This document shows positions 42,201-57,200 of a DNA stretch of 64,000 nt, piece after piece. Source of the stretch: Prostheceraeus crozeri. Taxonomy: Eukaryota; Platyhelminthes; Polycladida; Euryleptidae. The notes under the pieces are model-generated. The model worked only from the letters and a program-made list of their open reading frames with translations. It was not told the origin of the DNA and made no database searches. The number at the start of each line of letters is the position of its first letter. Within the stretch, counting starts at the first letter, position 1. The stretch is taken from assembly GCA_907163375.1 (NCBI GenBank), contig CAJQUW010007823.1, forward strand, positions 186,001-250,000, read 5' to 3'. The position numbers and the translations under genes were made by a program.

Positions 42201-45200
42201 GACATCATGGCAGATGACCGAATATTTCAAGCTCATGACATGTTGTATATCTATACAAGTGGGACGACAATAAATTGACAGAATTTTACAACTAGAAATA
42301 AGCCTCTCAAGATGACATATTAATACTATCGTTATAAGATCTATCGTTTTTACGAGTTATCGTAGTCATTAAACATTCGCATATTTTCATGCAAAAAATG
42401 CGAATTTCAGGACTTATTTTTTGAAAATTCTATATTTACAAAGTATTTCGTGCGACTTTTCGTGCGGAAGATACCATATAAGGCTACTTTATGAAGCTTC
42501 CATGCATACCGTTGAAAGGATTACGGACACTTGGGAAATTTACCGGCCTCCCTTCTACTTCCCTTCATACTTCTCATATGTCGCTAATGAATCAACATCT
42601 TTATCTTATCACGATCTAACAAAATTAACAGGAAGCGCTGGTTTAATTTCTTGTCTGTGCGTAAGTGCAAATGATTTATCAAGTGTTGACCACTGAGCAC
42701 ATTTTACGCACACGAAGAGGATTATGTTTCATTATTACTATCTATTCGAGGACTATTATTATTCAACTATTGTTACAGTAGGTCCATAGAGTGAGTCATT
42801 TTTTCTATTACACGTATCAATTTATTTAGTTTGTTTGTATGCAGTGTCGTCATGTCTCATCATAATTTGTAAATAGTTTTCGAATATGAAATAGGTGAAA
42901 ATCAGCTGTACTGTTTATTAGTAATTCTTCCATTCTTAGTGAAGAAGTAACCGAAGCGGTCCATTCCACAATATAAAGAGGGTGGTGAAGCTTCAACTCT
43001 ATCTGCAGGAAGATCAGCCATTTTCTGCGTTTGCAAAGGACGTCGACACTTTCTGCAAGTCACATAGAAATGAATAACACTCGAGACGAACCTACTTGAG
43101 TTGAGAATCCAATATCCATTTGATATTGTAGTTCCTGATTTTTGTAGATTTCTGTAGTTTCAACACTCAACAAGCCATCATCAACATAAAAGGCTGTTCA
43201 AATAGCAAATGAAGCCAGACTGATCTGTGAACGTGGTGGCGTTCGACTTCATAAGTTAGTGTCGAATTGCAAAGAGGTTTTAGATGAGCTTCCTGAGAAA
43301 GATTGTGACTTCTCTGCCCAAAAGGTTAGCATCAAATCCGATTCCCCACTTGTTTCTTCAACACTTGGCATTCAGTGGAATGTAGATGAAGATTATTTTA
43401 TGTTTCATCTACAGGATAAATTGACTGATTTGACGAGAAGAGGAGTACTGTCTGCAGTTGCTGAGTTTACGATCCACTTGGGTTTATTGCTCCGTTTGTA
43501 ATTCGTGGCAAGGCAATCTTGCAGAATCTATGTCGTAGTGGTACTGATTGGGACGAAAGCATGCCCTTGGGATTTCAAGATAAGTGGAAGCAATGGATAT
43601 CTGAATTTGAAAATATATCCACGCTTCGAATTCCGCGATGTATTTCTCCTCTTAATGTTCGTGTCAAGCGCACCGAATTGCATCATTTTTCTGATGCCAG
43701 TTTGATGGGATACGGCCAGTGTTCTTATATCAGAATCATTGATTATGACGACAAAGTACATTGCGCATTGCTGATGGGAAAGTCTAGAGTTGCGCCCACG
43801 AAAATCACTACAATACCCCGTCTTGAGCTTACAGCAGCAGTTGTATCAGTGAAAGTAAGCAAGGTTTTGAGAAAAGAATTGAAGTTGCATATTGATGATG
43901 AAGTATTTTGGACAGACTCAAAGGTTGTCTTGGGACACATAGCGAATGATTATTGCAGGTTTCATATGTTTGTAGCCAATCGAATTCAGGCTATACGTGA
44001 AGTTTCCGATGTTTCTCAGTGACATTTTGTAGATACTAAATCGAATCCTGCTGACTATGCTTCTCGAGGCCTCGAGGCTCTGAGTTGAGAGATTCGGATT
44101 GGTTTACAGATCACTATATAAAATATCACTATACTTTTTTGCAGCCTAAAAGAAAAATTCTGACCGGCGTTTTATAGCTTGTGTTTGTTTTCAACAGCGC
44201 AAATAGAGAAATTCCATACATTGAAACTGATTTTGTGTAACATGAATTGAAATTGATTCCTCTTTCAATTCACATATTCATGTTTGTTAGTGGCCATCTA
44301 CATGCACCTCCAAATTCTATTTTTTTTATTCCAAGACTAATCGCATAACAATGAACATTTAAACACTGCTGATTGTGAAACGTGAGTGGCCGTTGTGTCT
44401 TGCCAATTACTTTGGTAAAATTCCCATAACAAACAGCAACATGAGCTGCACAGCTAAACAATAGCACTTCCGAGCTAATATTTTTCTCAAATTGCAACGT
44501 TGCAAAGTTTGTGAACATTTCTTATCACTTCAGTTGACGAATATTACAATTTCTTCCCATCGAACGTTTCCGAGTGGTGCATTCTGACCTAAAGTAGCAT
44601 ATCAATTGACATTTTCAGAATAATACCAATTAAATTGACTTGAATGAATAGATTGCATGAAATATATGCAGTGCTGGTACTTTTAGGCACGCCAAACATC
44701 TTTCCAATGAAAATATTCTCAGCGATTCAACTCAAACTTTGCTTTATCTTTTGTAAACATAAGGAAAATGTGCACATACAAAGCAAGCTCGAAACGAGCA
44801 CGTACACACTTCTAATATCAATTCTAGACCCAGAAATAAACTGCCCATTACCTTCGCCTGGACTGTTATTCACATCTTCCTTCATCATTTTCGTTACATC
44901 ATTGTTAAGGACGACGCCATCCAGCGCCCAGCCCTTGTGAGCTCTCGTGATTTCTTGCCTCATAGCGGTCAGAAAACCCTGAAAATGAAGAAGCGGTTGA
45001 GGTTCGAATTTTCATACAATTGCAGAAATAGGTAGAACTCACCTGAGGATTGAAGAAGCCAGTCATCCAATAGCAGTTTGGTCGACCTTCAAACAGCCAT
45101 GAACTGAATTGAGAATTTCGATCCAGAAGATCAGTAAACCAGAAACCGAGAGTCGCCGACTCCCAAGATATCTGAAACAGGGACAATAGAATTTCTATCA

Positions 45201-48200
45201 AGTTTGCATTTGAAGAAATGTTTTTTAAACGAACTTAGTATTATGAACTCTGTAATACATAGGAATTGGAACATTCCTGATTCAAATTGGACCGCGCACC
45301 GTTAAATAGACTTTTCAATCCGTATTTCAACCATAGTCTGCTAAAGTACATGTCAGTCATGGTCTTTGATAGAAAATGTCCATTTAGTGAACTACAAAAG
45401 TTTACAAAACCCTGGCAATCAACCATAGTGATGAAACGAATGAAAATAAAATATTCTCTCGATAACGGAATTAGATGCTTATGCATATTAAAACAATCAG
45501 TGGGCTTTCATTACGAATCAATCCATTGATCAGTCAAAGTTTGCCAATTTATCAATACGAATTGGCGGCTTAGAAGTCATGAAAATGCTATTTTTATTGC
45601 ACAGAATGCATGCACCAGCACATACTCATTGTACGTCTATAAATTAGGAATGTGTATTCTCAATATTACTCTGCAAAATAGTAGAATCCATAGGATAAAC
45701 ACTGAGCATGATTGATTTAATTAAACAACAACGTAATTAGTTAAATCAATCATGTTCTTGCTTCAGCGTTATTGATCAGTGTTAACAACCGCCAGCAAAC
45801 AGCGGACTACAACTCCATATGATAAACTATTTATTACACTCTATACAAGGTACTATTGTGCATATACTGTGTAACAACTAGAATATGGAAATCAAAAGTT
45901 TCTAGTAAATTCTTTAGCATTTAGCATCTTTGCTCTATAATGGACAGTTGCTTTCATACTGAGATTTATTGATTCAACAGTTGGAGAAAGTGGTTTCGTC
46001 AACTGTCGCGGAAATGCAAAGGTGTGATTTGAAATACCGTTCTACGAAAGGGTACATGTATTTGGTTGAATAATATTCACTTATGTGGGTAACTGACTAG
46101 ACTTCAAATTGAAAAACTAGAAGCTGTAGATCAAATCATTTGCAAAAATGCGGCTTTCCCATGGGCTTCCCATAGGGCAAGTTCAGAGGTTCCTACTAAT
46201 GGGGTGCCAAGGCTGAATTCAAGCTATACATGATATGTGGAAAACGACTCTGGTTACCATACAAGCATATGACATCCAAGTGTGGTTAGCAATCTTGCTT
46301 CAAATAGACACCTGATGCAAGTTAATGCAATCTTTTCAAAAGCCTACATATCCAGCTTTTCCAGATTTTAATTGCATGATTAGGAATCAGCAACTGAAAT
46401 TTTTGCGATAAAGCAAGTATGGCGTGTTGAGGCAGACGCATGTTTCAATCAGTAATTAAGAAAAAATACCTATCTGCCGTAAATCGTCTATTGAATTTTC
46501 ACACGACGTGTGAAAATTCAATAGACTATTTATGGCAGATAGGTCTGTTTTCTTAATTACTGATTGAAATATTTGTGCTCCTTCCTCTCCGTGCTAAGCC
46601 GCTTCTTAACCTGTCTGCACAGATTTCTTGTCTTAAAGCAACTTCATCATAGAAACCTTGGAATAAACCTCCCCAATTGCAGCATTCACTTAGGAAGACT
46701 ATATTGGTTCCATATGGAGCACTCCCATATTTCCTGAAGTGTCACTGTAGAACACATGTGACGTAGCAGGACCGAGCTCAATTAAAAAATAATTATGCAT
46801 GAGCAGACAGCGAACTAGGGGCAACCTGAAGAGAAACATGTATTTTCAGTTGATTCTGAGTGTGGGCTTCTCTATGTATTTTCCAGAACAAATCTCGGAA
46901 GAGGAACTCATGCATAGGGTAAATACGCTAATACAGCTGGTAAATGAATTGAGTAAGCAGACGTTTGTTTACCTTGCGCCATGTCGAAGGGATTCTGGCG
47001 TCGTACATGTTGTCCAATGCATCACGCAAGTTCTCTGACATGATGATCGTACCATCAATGGCCAGTTTCAAGTCACTCAGTGTACTTCTAACGACTGTGA
47101 TTACTTTCTGCATACGATCAATCTCTTGTTTCAAGAAGATATGGAGCGGTTTCAGATGATCCATCTTCTTCAGCCGATCTCTGACCTAAAAGAAAAGAAT
47201 TGGATACTATAATGATTCACACATTTCGTCATCATTTTCTTGAGTTAAAATGTCAATAGATCAAGGAGTTAATTCTCATACGATGATGTAAGTCACCCGA
47301 GCCATCATTCATGATAGAATATAATGCTACCTTATTTGAATAATTAATTGAAGTGGCCCTGATGAGGACTGATGGCGTTCTCCAATCCGTAGATATACTA
47401 ATGCAATGCTGCTGCAACCATTGGATTAAGCAGTTCTTAACAGATCTCTATGAAAACTCTGAGAACTCTAAATGAAACACTATTTGAACATGTTTCATAT
47501 TCATATAAACCTACATATTTTGGCAAATAAAACAATAGGCAATCGATATAAAAGGTTAAACTTGTTAAATAGAACTAGAACATAGTTTCAATTCAAGCAA
47601 GTTTTATACACTGACTAACTGAAAAACTTTGCACAATCCTGCGCATGTGCAGCAGTTGCTAATATCGAGAACTGTAAGATTTGTAAAATGATTCACATTG
47701 GCTTGACCAATCGCCGTTTTAAAATCCGGTTCAAGGACGATCGAAGACTTAATGATAATGGCAGTAGGAGATGACGTCAATGTGTTGAAAAAGGCATTTG
47801 GCTTTTAGAGCGCAGTCCCAAATTGAACGCAGATAGCAAAATTGGTCCTTTCGGCACTAACGCAATTTTTGAAGAGAATGTGTGAATCTGAATTTATCAG
47901 AAAATATAATCCGAGCATTAATAGAAAACTCAAACTGTGATACCTTTCGCCCAGAAATCTGCGGATGGAGTTGGAAAGTTGGATCGTCGGGATGTTGATT
48001 TCCCTTCTGTTCAGTTTTGATGTATATATCAGTCTTTATCTTTCGGTAAATACAACAGGGAGTGAAAAATCTTTTGATTATATAATTCTGAAAATTGTAT
48101 GACAAATAATAGACAAAGTCAATAAAAAGGCAAATCGACAGCTTTTTGCGACATTCTTAACAGCGTATGTAAAAATATTGCCGGGTATTCATAAATTTCG

Positions 48201-51200
48201 GAAGCAAAATGCCAATAAACAGCAGTGAATAGCAAGAAAATCGATTCGTTATCGACTTGAAACAGAGTTTCCAGTGTATCATCTACCATTGAAATTTTTG
48301 ATCAGAGCAATTTGTTTGCAAACGAATTCAGTTACATCTGGAGTTAACTGACTGTGATGAACTGCATTACACTTGAATTTGCAAATCGGAATGGACGGAA
48401 AATTACTTCAAGAGTTATGAAAACTCACTTCAAATGGATTATAGTCTTCCGGTAGTTTGTCCAACATGTCTTGCGCCAATCGGTAAACGACAACCTCGCG
48501 AGTTTCGGTTCCACTGCCACCACTGTCCTTTGGCTGAATGTTTACAATAGTGTTCAGCATTGAGTTTGAGTTGTTCGTCTGATATCTGAAAAATTATTTT
48601 CAGTCAATCTCCTGATGAAAATCTTCAGTGAAATAAAGCGATATAGCATTACTAATTACGGGTAATAGTCAGGATCATGATGCATAATTATTTTAAGCAT
48701 GAATAAAACATACAAGTATGCATGCTTTCACAAGAAAATTATGGAATTGTAAATGCTATTGATGCTTTAAATGCAAACGTGCTATGCAGAGCTAAAAGCG
48801 GGCCTGAAATATCTAGCACCAGGGCCGATATTTATCATGTCTGCCATTGGAAATATCTTCATTTGATCATTTAAATGCCCTGAATCAATCCTTTTCATAT
48901 GGTGGCTTATCAACTTGGTTCTTAAGCAATAATGTGAAATAAATACCGTCATAGGACGAAATAGTCAATGCTTTCTCAACCAGAAACAACAATCGATAGA
49001 CGAATAGCAAGTAACAATTCTATGGAATTTTGGTCAAAATAGTCGATTGAATATTTAGTTCAACTTTTGACTTAATGACCTAACTTTTCAAATGGTCGTC
49101 ATGTCTTCGGTGCAATTCGTTTTCCACGCTTTAACCTAAATATAACTTCCAACAATGGCATCGGCACATCAAATAGGATGCAAATTATTTGTGATAGACA
49201 AACGCATTATACATGCACAACATTTAAAACATGAAAATTCACTGTGTGTTGAATGTCTAAAAATTCATCTTACTGCTCAACATTCATCAACCTACTGACA
49301 GATGGTACATAGGCCCTGAAACATTCGATCATGTAATCAATAATTGGATTTTTAGAATGATTCTCAAGGCGATTACACTCAATTAGCGTAACTGATATTT
49401 TCATTATGGATGGTCAAGTGCGCAAAACGATAAAATTTCTCACCCGGTCCCAGATACAAAATTCATCCGGGCCGGGCCTAATATTTTGGAGTCAATGCGG
49501 TTCCAGCTCTGGTGCTATAATCATGCATTGAGAGCATTTAAAATACAGCATATCTAGTTGCATAGAGTTGCTAGGAGAAAATCACATTGAATAACATTAA
49601 TTTTACTCGCATTCAATGCGGCGTTTCATAACGAATATTTTATGGAAACCACTTCCGATGTAGGTTCCATTGTAATTGCAGTGTGTAAGGTTAAGTGTGT
49701 TCCATTGTAAGGCTGCAGTGGTAAATATCCTGCACATGATGACTTTCTGGAGAGATTTTACCCGACAACTAAAACATGATAATTCAAGTCATTGGTCTTC
49801 CTCTTCAGAGATGACAGGAGTTTGTGCAGTGTTTCATTACAAAAACTGAAACAAAATGCAGCTATTCAACAATAGTCAATGTTAGGAAGGATCTCAATCT
49901 CTATACAGTCGCTTAAGCGATTTTGTGGTCATTCCGGGAATTTCTATAAATATAAAATCGCCTCTTGCTTTCCGCGGAATAAAAAGCTATCGAGCTGCCC
50001 AACGTTTCGAATACCTTTATAAGAGCAACTGAAATATTCATGCAGTGCTTATATAAATTATCAAATTTCAAAAAATTTGGAACTGCAATCTAGGAGTGAA
50101 CTAAGTACATGTTACCAGAGATTTCTGGGAACAGTAGAACTGAACATAAGAAGTATAGAAATCATGACAAGTAGTGGATATAGAACAAGAGTTAATTTCA
50201 TTTTATCATTTTTTTTTATTTTATATGTCCAAAATTCAATAATTTGTATAAGCATTGCATGAATATTTCAGCTGCTCTATTAAAGGCATTCGAAACGTTA
50301 GGAAACTCGAAAGGTTTTATTAATCGGAAAGCCAGAGGCGATTTTATATTTATGATCTCAATCTCCTTTTTAAATGATAAACTATAATGTGATGAACAAG
50401 TCCAGCATTTTCTAATCTGCATTTCTATTTAAACATGAACCTACGAATCATTACAATCTGTTGATCATAGAATTTGTTTCTCAAGTTTTCGATAAAATAG
50501 ATTTTCTATACGTCAAAAAGATTCGATGATGAATTGACAATGTCTTATGTCTGTCTAGATAATTGATAGAGCGAGTTTTCTGCTCAATAAATCTATCCAT
50601 AGCATAATTTTGATTAGTCAATCTGCTTTTGATCTGAATACGTGCTGCATGGCAAAGTTAACTGAAAACCTAAATCCAACCGAAGCACTTTATGTCTTCA
50701 AACTTTCGCAAGATAGCGACAGCTACGCACAATATTCACTCTGTCTATTGATGCTGTAGAGACCGAACTAGTGAAGCACGTGAACAGTTTGAATTGAGAT
50801 AAATTATAATGATAATGTCTTGTTAATGTCTCAAACGATAAATGAGTTTGATATAAACAATAAGTGCCTTGTTTATTATCTGTCAAAAACCTCTTCAACC
50901 AAAAATGATATGTCAATGACAAAATACAGCACTACTTGACACAATAGTATTATATAGAAGTTATAGGAGATAACTGACCCTAGCAAATCATTTGGATCAA
51001 ATTTTTATGCTCCAAATCGGCAAAAACTAATTCAGCCGCCATAGCAGCTAGTATGGATAGATAGGGCACATATATTCACTAGGACACTTACGTAATGTCA
51101 GCGTTTGGATGTAGACCGAAGCATTCAGGGGAGTCGATCAGATTCAATGTGTCAATAAAATTTGAGTAATCGTCGAGGGTCTTGCACTTTGGAATTTTGT

Positions 51201-54200
51201 AGCCTTTGTAGAATTGGAAGGAATCGAGGAACATCATTTCAGAGAACCAGACCTTGGCATAAGTGTTCAGAAGACGTTTATCGTAATCATCTGTTACACG
51301 TCCACCATATTGTACCTCACCGATCATGTAACGAACAGTTTGCCATGAAACGCCTCGTTTCACATCCATGTCGTCCAAATGATTCTACAATGAAATACAA
51401 AATAGAACACGTATAACTAATAATAACCACGACCTTGTGACCGTCATCATTAAAGTGTAAATTTTGTATAGATGATTTTTTTACATCTATTTCTACATTT
51501 GATGGCAAGCATTTACGTTCTTTTGTTCCATTGTGAGGACTCCCATCTAGTGAACTTTTGTCACGTCGTGATCATCACTCTGCAAATTTGCAAATGTAGG
51601 CCCTATACAGTAGATCTCACGCATTTTGTATATGGCATATATCATGTATATCATGACAACTCTGAAAATTTGTAAATATATATATCTTATGTATTTGTTG
51701 ATGATGTTAAACTTTGCGCATGCATAAGTTACACGTGTTTTCAACGCTTGCTTGTAAGTGCCCTTGCGGCCATCGCTTTGTGTTTTCTGTATATTTCAGA
51801 ATAAACATTTATTACTTATGACTTTTGGCAAGAACTGGTACATACAAAAATAGGAAATATGTGATGAAATTTTGTGCATAACCTGCAGCAATCAAAAGTT
51901 TAAATAATTCTTTGTTGAATGTCATGCATATGACCAAATTAGAAAGAAACTTTCATCATTCTTCAGGAACAGAAGTTGCAAAGAAGAATTCTGCAACAAA
52001 ATAACTGTTCCCGTTATCGCCGAAATGTAAGGTATCAACAAACATCAAAATGATTCGAATAAAGTGATGAGGAAAGATAACTCATAATGAAATGTTAAAT
52101 ACAATCAACTTTAGATTAAACAGATCACCAATCTCATTTCATTTGATGGTTTGAATTCTATGCCGAACCGAATTGAACACCACTGAGAATATCTACGAAA
52201 CTTATAAGCCTGTCCCTATCTTTTAACAATAATACGAATGCTAGCGAACGCAAGGAAGATTGATTTGATGTTTTGAGTATTCATGCCAATTGATAAGGTA
52301 GATTGCAAACAAAATCTCTACCCTGTCATTACAAAATTAATCAACGAAATCTACGGAGAGACGGTAATTGCTACAAGAAATTTGAATTTCAAAATTGTTA
52401 TAACAGGTGAGTTACCTGATAACTTTATATTTCTATCTGATTAAATGCGTGCCAACTGTATATGTGTACTTATATTCTATATTGACCGACTCTACGAAAT
52501 CAATGAAACATATAAATAAATTGTGATTATTGTATATGAACAAGAAATCAATCCAGCAAAAGACGCAAATCAAAACTAAACCATATTTCACATGGCATTT
52601 ATTCAAATGAATGTTAAGACGCAAACATGTCTTCTTAAGATTATGTCAATATCATTGAACATATTCCAATTCCAGATTATTCATGATAAATTATGACAGT
52701 GATGACCTATAATGCGGATTTATACCAAAACGTCGCAGTTCCGATTTAGTCGCTTCCGTTTTGGTCGCACTTCCGAATTCGTCGCAAAAGGTCGCATCCG
52801 AATTCGTCGGATCAAACGGGTAAGAGTACAGACGTTGCATAGTACTAATTTCTTAAAACTAGTCCAGGACGTCTGGTTCGTACGAAAACCCATATCCTCA
52901 GCCAGTCCGAGACGTTCGGTTATTGTCAGTGACTGTCAAAATATTATGCGTGTAGTTATTATCAAGGATTTTCTGAATATTTATTAGCCTGTTGAATTCA
53001 TGCTCTCCACCAGAGAGAAATGATTCAAGTGATGAAGCTTGATTTTGATACAAATCAAAATCACTACATCACCATTGGTTACTAATCTATTGAAGGATGT
53101 TGGTTTTAACTTTCTTGTATATTATGTATATCTCCTTTATTTTCAATAATGTGAGTCCGTGAATTATAAATTGACAAGAAATTTCTGTGATGTCTGACGA
53201 CAAGCTTCACATAGATATTTGCTGGAGGACAAAGATCAAATCAACACATAGAAAGCCATACTGAAGCTAAAGGGTGGCTATGACGACTTTTATAGAAGTA
53301 ACATAGATCAACTGCGACCAAATCGGAATTGCGACGTTTTCGTACAATCCGTATAATGCATCCAGTGATTTGCGGTCTTTTCTTCCGATCCGTGCTATCA
53401 TGTCACTTACTTGTACTTACTCGTTCACTGTACATAGCCATTTTATCACTCATTACATTAATGCTTGCATCACGTTTTGCAAGTTGGAAATAAACGTTTT
53501 GACTTGAAACTTTTGACCTCAACCACCAAAACCTTGTTGCCGCGATGTACGTCTCGGTCTTTTGAGTCTCCTCAGTCGGGAAAGGCTTGACATTCATAAT
53601 ACGACTGTCAAGTCAAAATCGTCCTCGTACAAAAGGTCTCAAAATTATTGTATTGATGCAAATGTCCCAGGGAAGGCATCCTTGTTTTTTTACCAATGTC
53701 ATTCACATACAACAACAATCTCGCATGCATCGCCGATCAGAGGCATGATAACAACAAACACACACAACAGGATATGCCCTGAAGCCATTCTATGTCATTA
53801 TGGCTCTAGATATAGTGTGTTTCACTATATAAGAGAAAACATAGAAAATATCATTTTAACCAAAAACTTCACGCGGCTGGACAACATGACCAAAAGATTG
53901 CTAAACCAAACATCTCACCATTGAGCCAAGGAGACCATGTAAATCAATAACTCTAAATCAGTGTCTCTTATTAATCTTTTTCACGACGCGCACCCTTGTT
54001 CGTAGTCTTATTTTTGGCGGCACCCTCTGTGAGGAAATGATAGAATTACTTGAATAAATATGGCATGAATGAATCATTTACTGTCATGCCTTCAGGGCCT
54101 ATGAATGCTGATGAGTATTATTTATACTTCCAGGCATCTATGGAACAAGAACAAGAGTTTATAATTATATTGTCCATGATTAGTAAAACAACGTTAAGTA

Positions 54201-57200
54201 TATCCTGGCACGAATTCCTTTGCAAGTACCGTCAATCTACATGTATATTGTACATATATCTACCGCATGTGTACTGCATGTGTACTCATATTGAGCTACT
54301 TTATATAAGCTTGTATATAGCCTAGTTTATTCTATGTATACCACTATTCTATTTATTTATTCTACCACAGATTCGTAAATTGGTGCAATTTATAGATACG
54401 TTGTTGACCGATATATTGCAGGCCGAGGTTGGCGGCATCCCAAGAGTCTTCCGCGAAACTCTAGCGCGCCGTGGCACCCCGGTTGAGAATCTCTGTTCTA
54501 ACGCAATATTTCACCTATTGTAAATAGTTGCTCACCTGCACAAACTGCACCGTTGCAGTGAAATCTGACTGGTTAAATTCATATGGAATATTCCATCCAA
54601 TGGGTCCGAACTTTCTTCTTTCTTGAACAGTAGTATGAAGGAAAGCAACTCCATAAAGCATCGGCTTCCATTGCGGAAGATTAGTGATGTCCAACTGATC
54701 CTGCGTCAGAAGAGCGTAAGTACGACGTAAACCTGCTCGAATACCGAGTGGAGGATCGTAGGTAAACTTGACACTGGATTGAAGCAAATTGATAGGGAAA
54801 TTGGGATGAACTTCCGTCGTGATCCAACAGCGGAAATTGTCCGCCACGGTCTCCGCATTCAAAACCTACAAAAGGAGGATGATAGCCTATGTTATTATAT
54901 GCAACAGGCTCAACAGAACGATTTCTTAAGAATAATTAGATTGAAAATTCTGATGTACAAGTTTTACTCTGGGACAACATAAATAGAGACCATAACTGTT
55001 AATTACTACCTCTCACAGGAATAGAAATAGACTGCTTATTTGAAGTTGCTTAGAATCGAAATTGACTCAAGATCACGGCACATCCAGGGAACGAAGTTGG
55101 GGGCATGCAGAACCAATGAAAAGCTCAGAATTGCATTCGTGCCTGATTCAAACCCAATGATTCAGACGTTGACAAGGTATCTCAGTGAAAATGTGTGCGA
55201 TTTTTGTGCTGCTATTGTGAATTGCATGAAACTTGACTTCCATTCTGGAGATTTTATTGTTATCTATTTCTATGCTCACATGTGACAGATTGATGTCAAA
55301 CACTAAACACATCTGTTATGATCAAATTTTCGATGAAGACGGTGAGACCTATTTCATTTTCAAGTCCTTATTACTAATAACGAATTTGTGTGATGAGCAC
55401 AGAGCTATCAACTAAACGCTTGATATTTCGTTGTTTGAACAATGGTTGGTCGCATATTTCGTCAGCAAAAAAATTTAATAGGTTGTAGCAAAAAGGATGC
55501 AATTCAATTTTAAGAACTCATTTAGTCATTGCATGAAATCTCTCAATATTTCCCAAGAACATCCTGTACAGAAGTCCTTCTCGGTATATTTATTTTTCAT
55601 CAAATAGTTATCATTGCAATCGTCTTTCGTGCCTTATTCATGTCGATGCTATATGAAAGGTTTAACATCACTACTCTGCAGACACTGAGTGTTTCGACAG
55701 AGCTCGAGCGATTGTCAGAAAGTCCGAAAACTGTCAAGACTTGAACACATTGACTAAAGATCACAATGCCAACCACTTAACTACTTAATCAAGGCGACCA
55801 TAGAGATTTCGTTCAACATGTGTAATTACAAAAATGCTCAAAAAGTAAGAACTCACAGTTTCCAGCAATTCCTCCATGAAATTGAGACCGAGATGGCAAT
55901 TCTGCAGCAGAATCCATCGGCCTTCAGTTTGACTGACTGACAACAGCTTTCTAGCATGAACTTCCTGACCTTGACCCATGGAGATGGCCCCACATTCTGT
56001 AAAGTGAAACAGCACATTATTTGAAACACTTTGCATCAGTCTCTTGAAAGCGATAAAAAACAATTAAATAAAACGATAATTGAGAAATTTTTTCATGAAT
56101 TGGAAATGAGAATGCCCTACAAGTAGATTGCAAGTCAAACCGATATTCAAATTACTATATAGCACAAACTTCTGTCGTGTTATCAGTCTAAGGACCAGTT
56201 TTCCATGTATTGAACACTTCTGTGGTATTGGACAATATTGCTATTTTCCAAGCATCTTCACAAGCATCAAAACTTGTCGCACCGATAATCGGAGCAGTCA
56301 CAAAGTAATCGCTATCTCCCTCGTTTTCTATGATACGAGTATACAGTACTTATAATACCCTAGAATTATATTAATATCTTGTATTTGAGAAAATGTCTCA
56401 TAGAATTGTTCTAATATTTTATGCGAATTGTTCAAATTGCTCGCTTATTTTTGTAAACATGAATTGTACTCAGAGGCACTTGATTGAGCGTGTGCGGCAG
56501 CGTTGTCATCACATAATTTGTGCTAGTAGCAGCTGGAATTGCTTCTTTTTTGTACTTCTGCACTATCGCCGTGTTGTGCAAGGATTCAAACTTTTTGAGA
56601 ACATTGCCTCCGATGTCAATCAACCCCTTGCACAATCTGATTCCTGGAAAGTTGAAATACAGTCGCAAATCCTCACGATTTTCATTACTGAGGTCTTGAC
56701 AATAAATAATGTATACTTGACAATAACCGTTATTCACTATTCATTCATATCAGACGCATTAACAAAGCCACAATCCGATTATCTATCCAAAGATCAATAC
56801 AATAACAAAAAGAAGAATGTCTTTCATCTCACTTTCACTACAATTAATGACCAAATTCTTGATGATTGTTTGTTCAGACAATGCCTCTTTATGTGAGTTG
56901 TGAATTGCCTTGAGTTTCTTCATAGAGTCATCATCACTTTGCATGATGAAAGATGGAAAAAAGGTCTATATTTCAAGTGAAAATTAAATACCTTGCTTCC
57001 ACCCGGAAGCACATTAGGCGGTCACTTTTCTTCCATGCGTTTAAAAATACAAGAGTACCTGAGTGAAAGATGACATACAAGAAAGTGCGAGTCCTTTACT
57101 CTTAAATTATTCTGAGCTCATAGGTAGCGTGGTCTCATATCTTCTAAATTTGCATAGAAATATATTGTTTATCTATAGATTGTTGCAGAAGTTGACTAGA

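Noticed and set aside
56432-56737. Minus-strand frame with a faint resemblance to an LTR-element envelope segment
   Set aside because: Similarity is limited to a short stretch and no neighbouring retroelement parts are seen.
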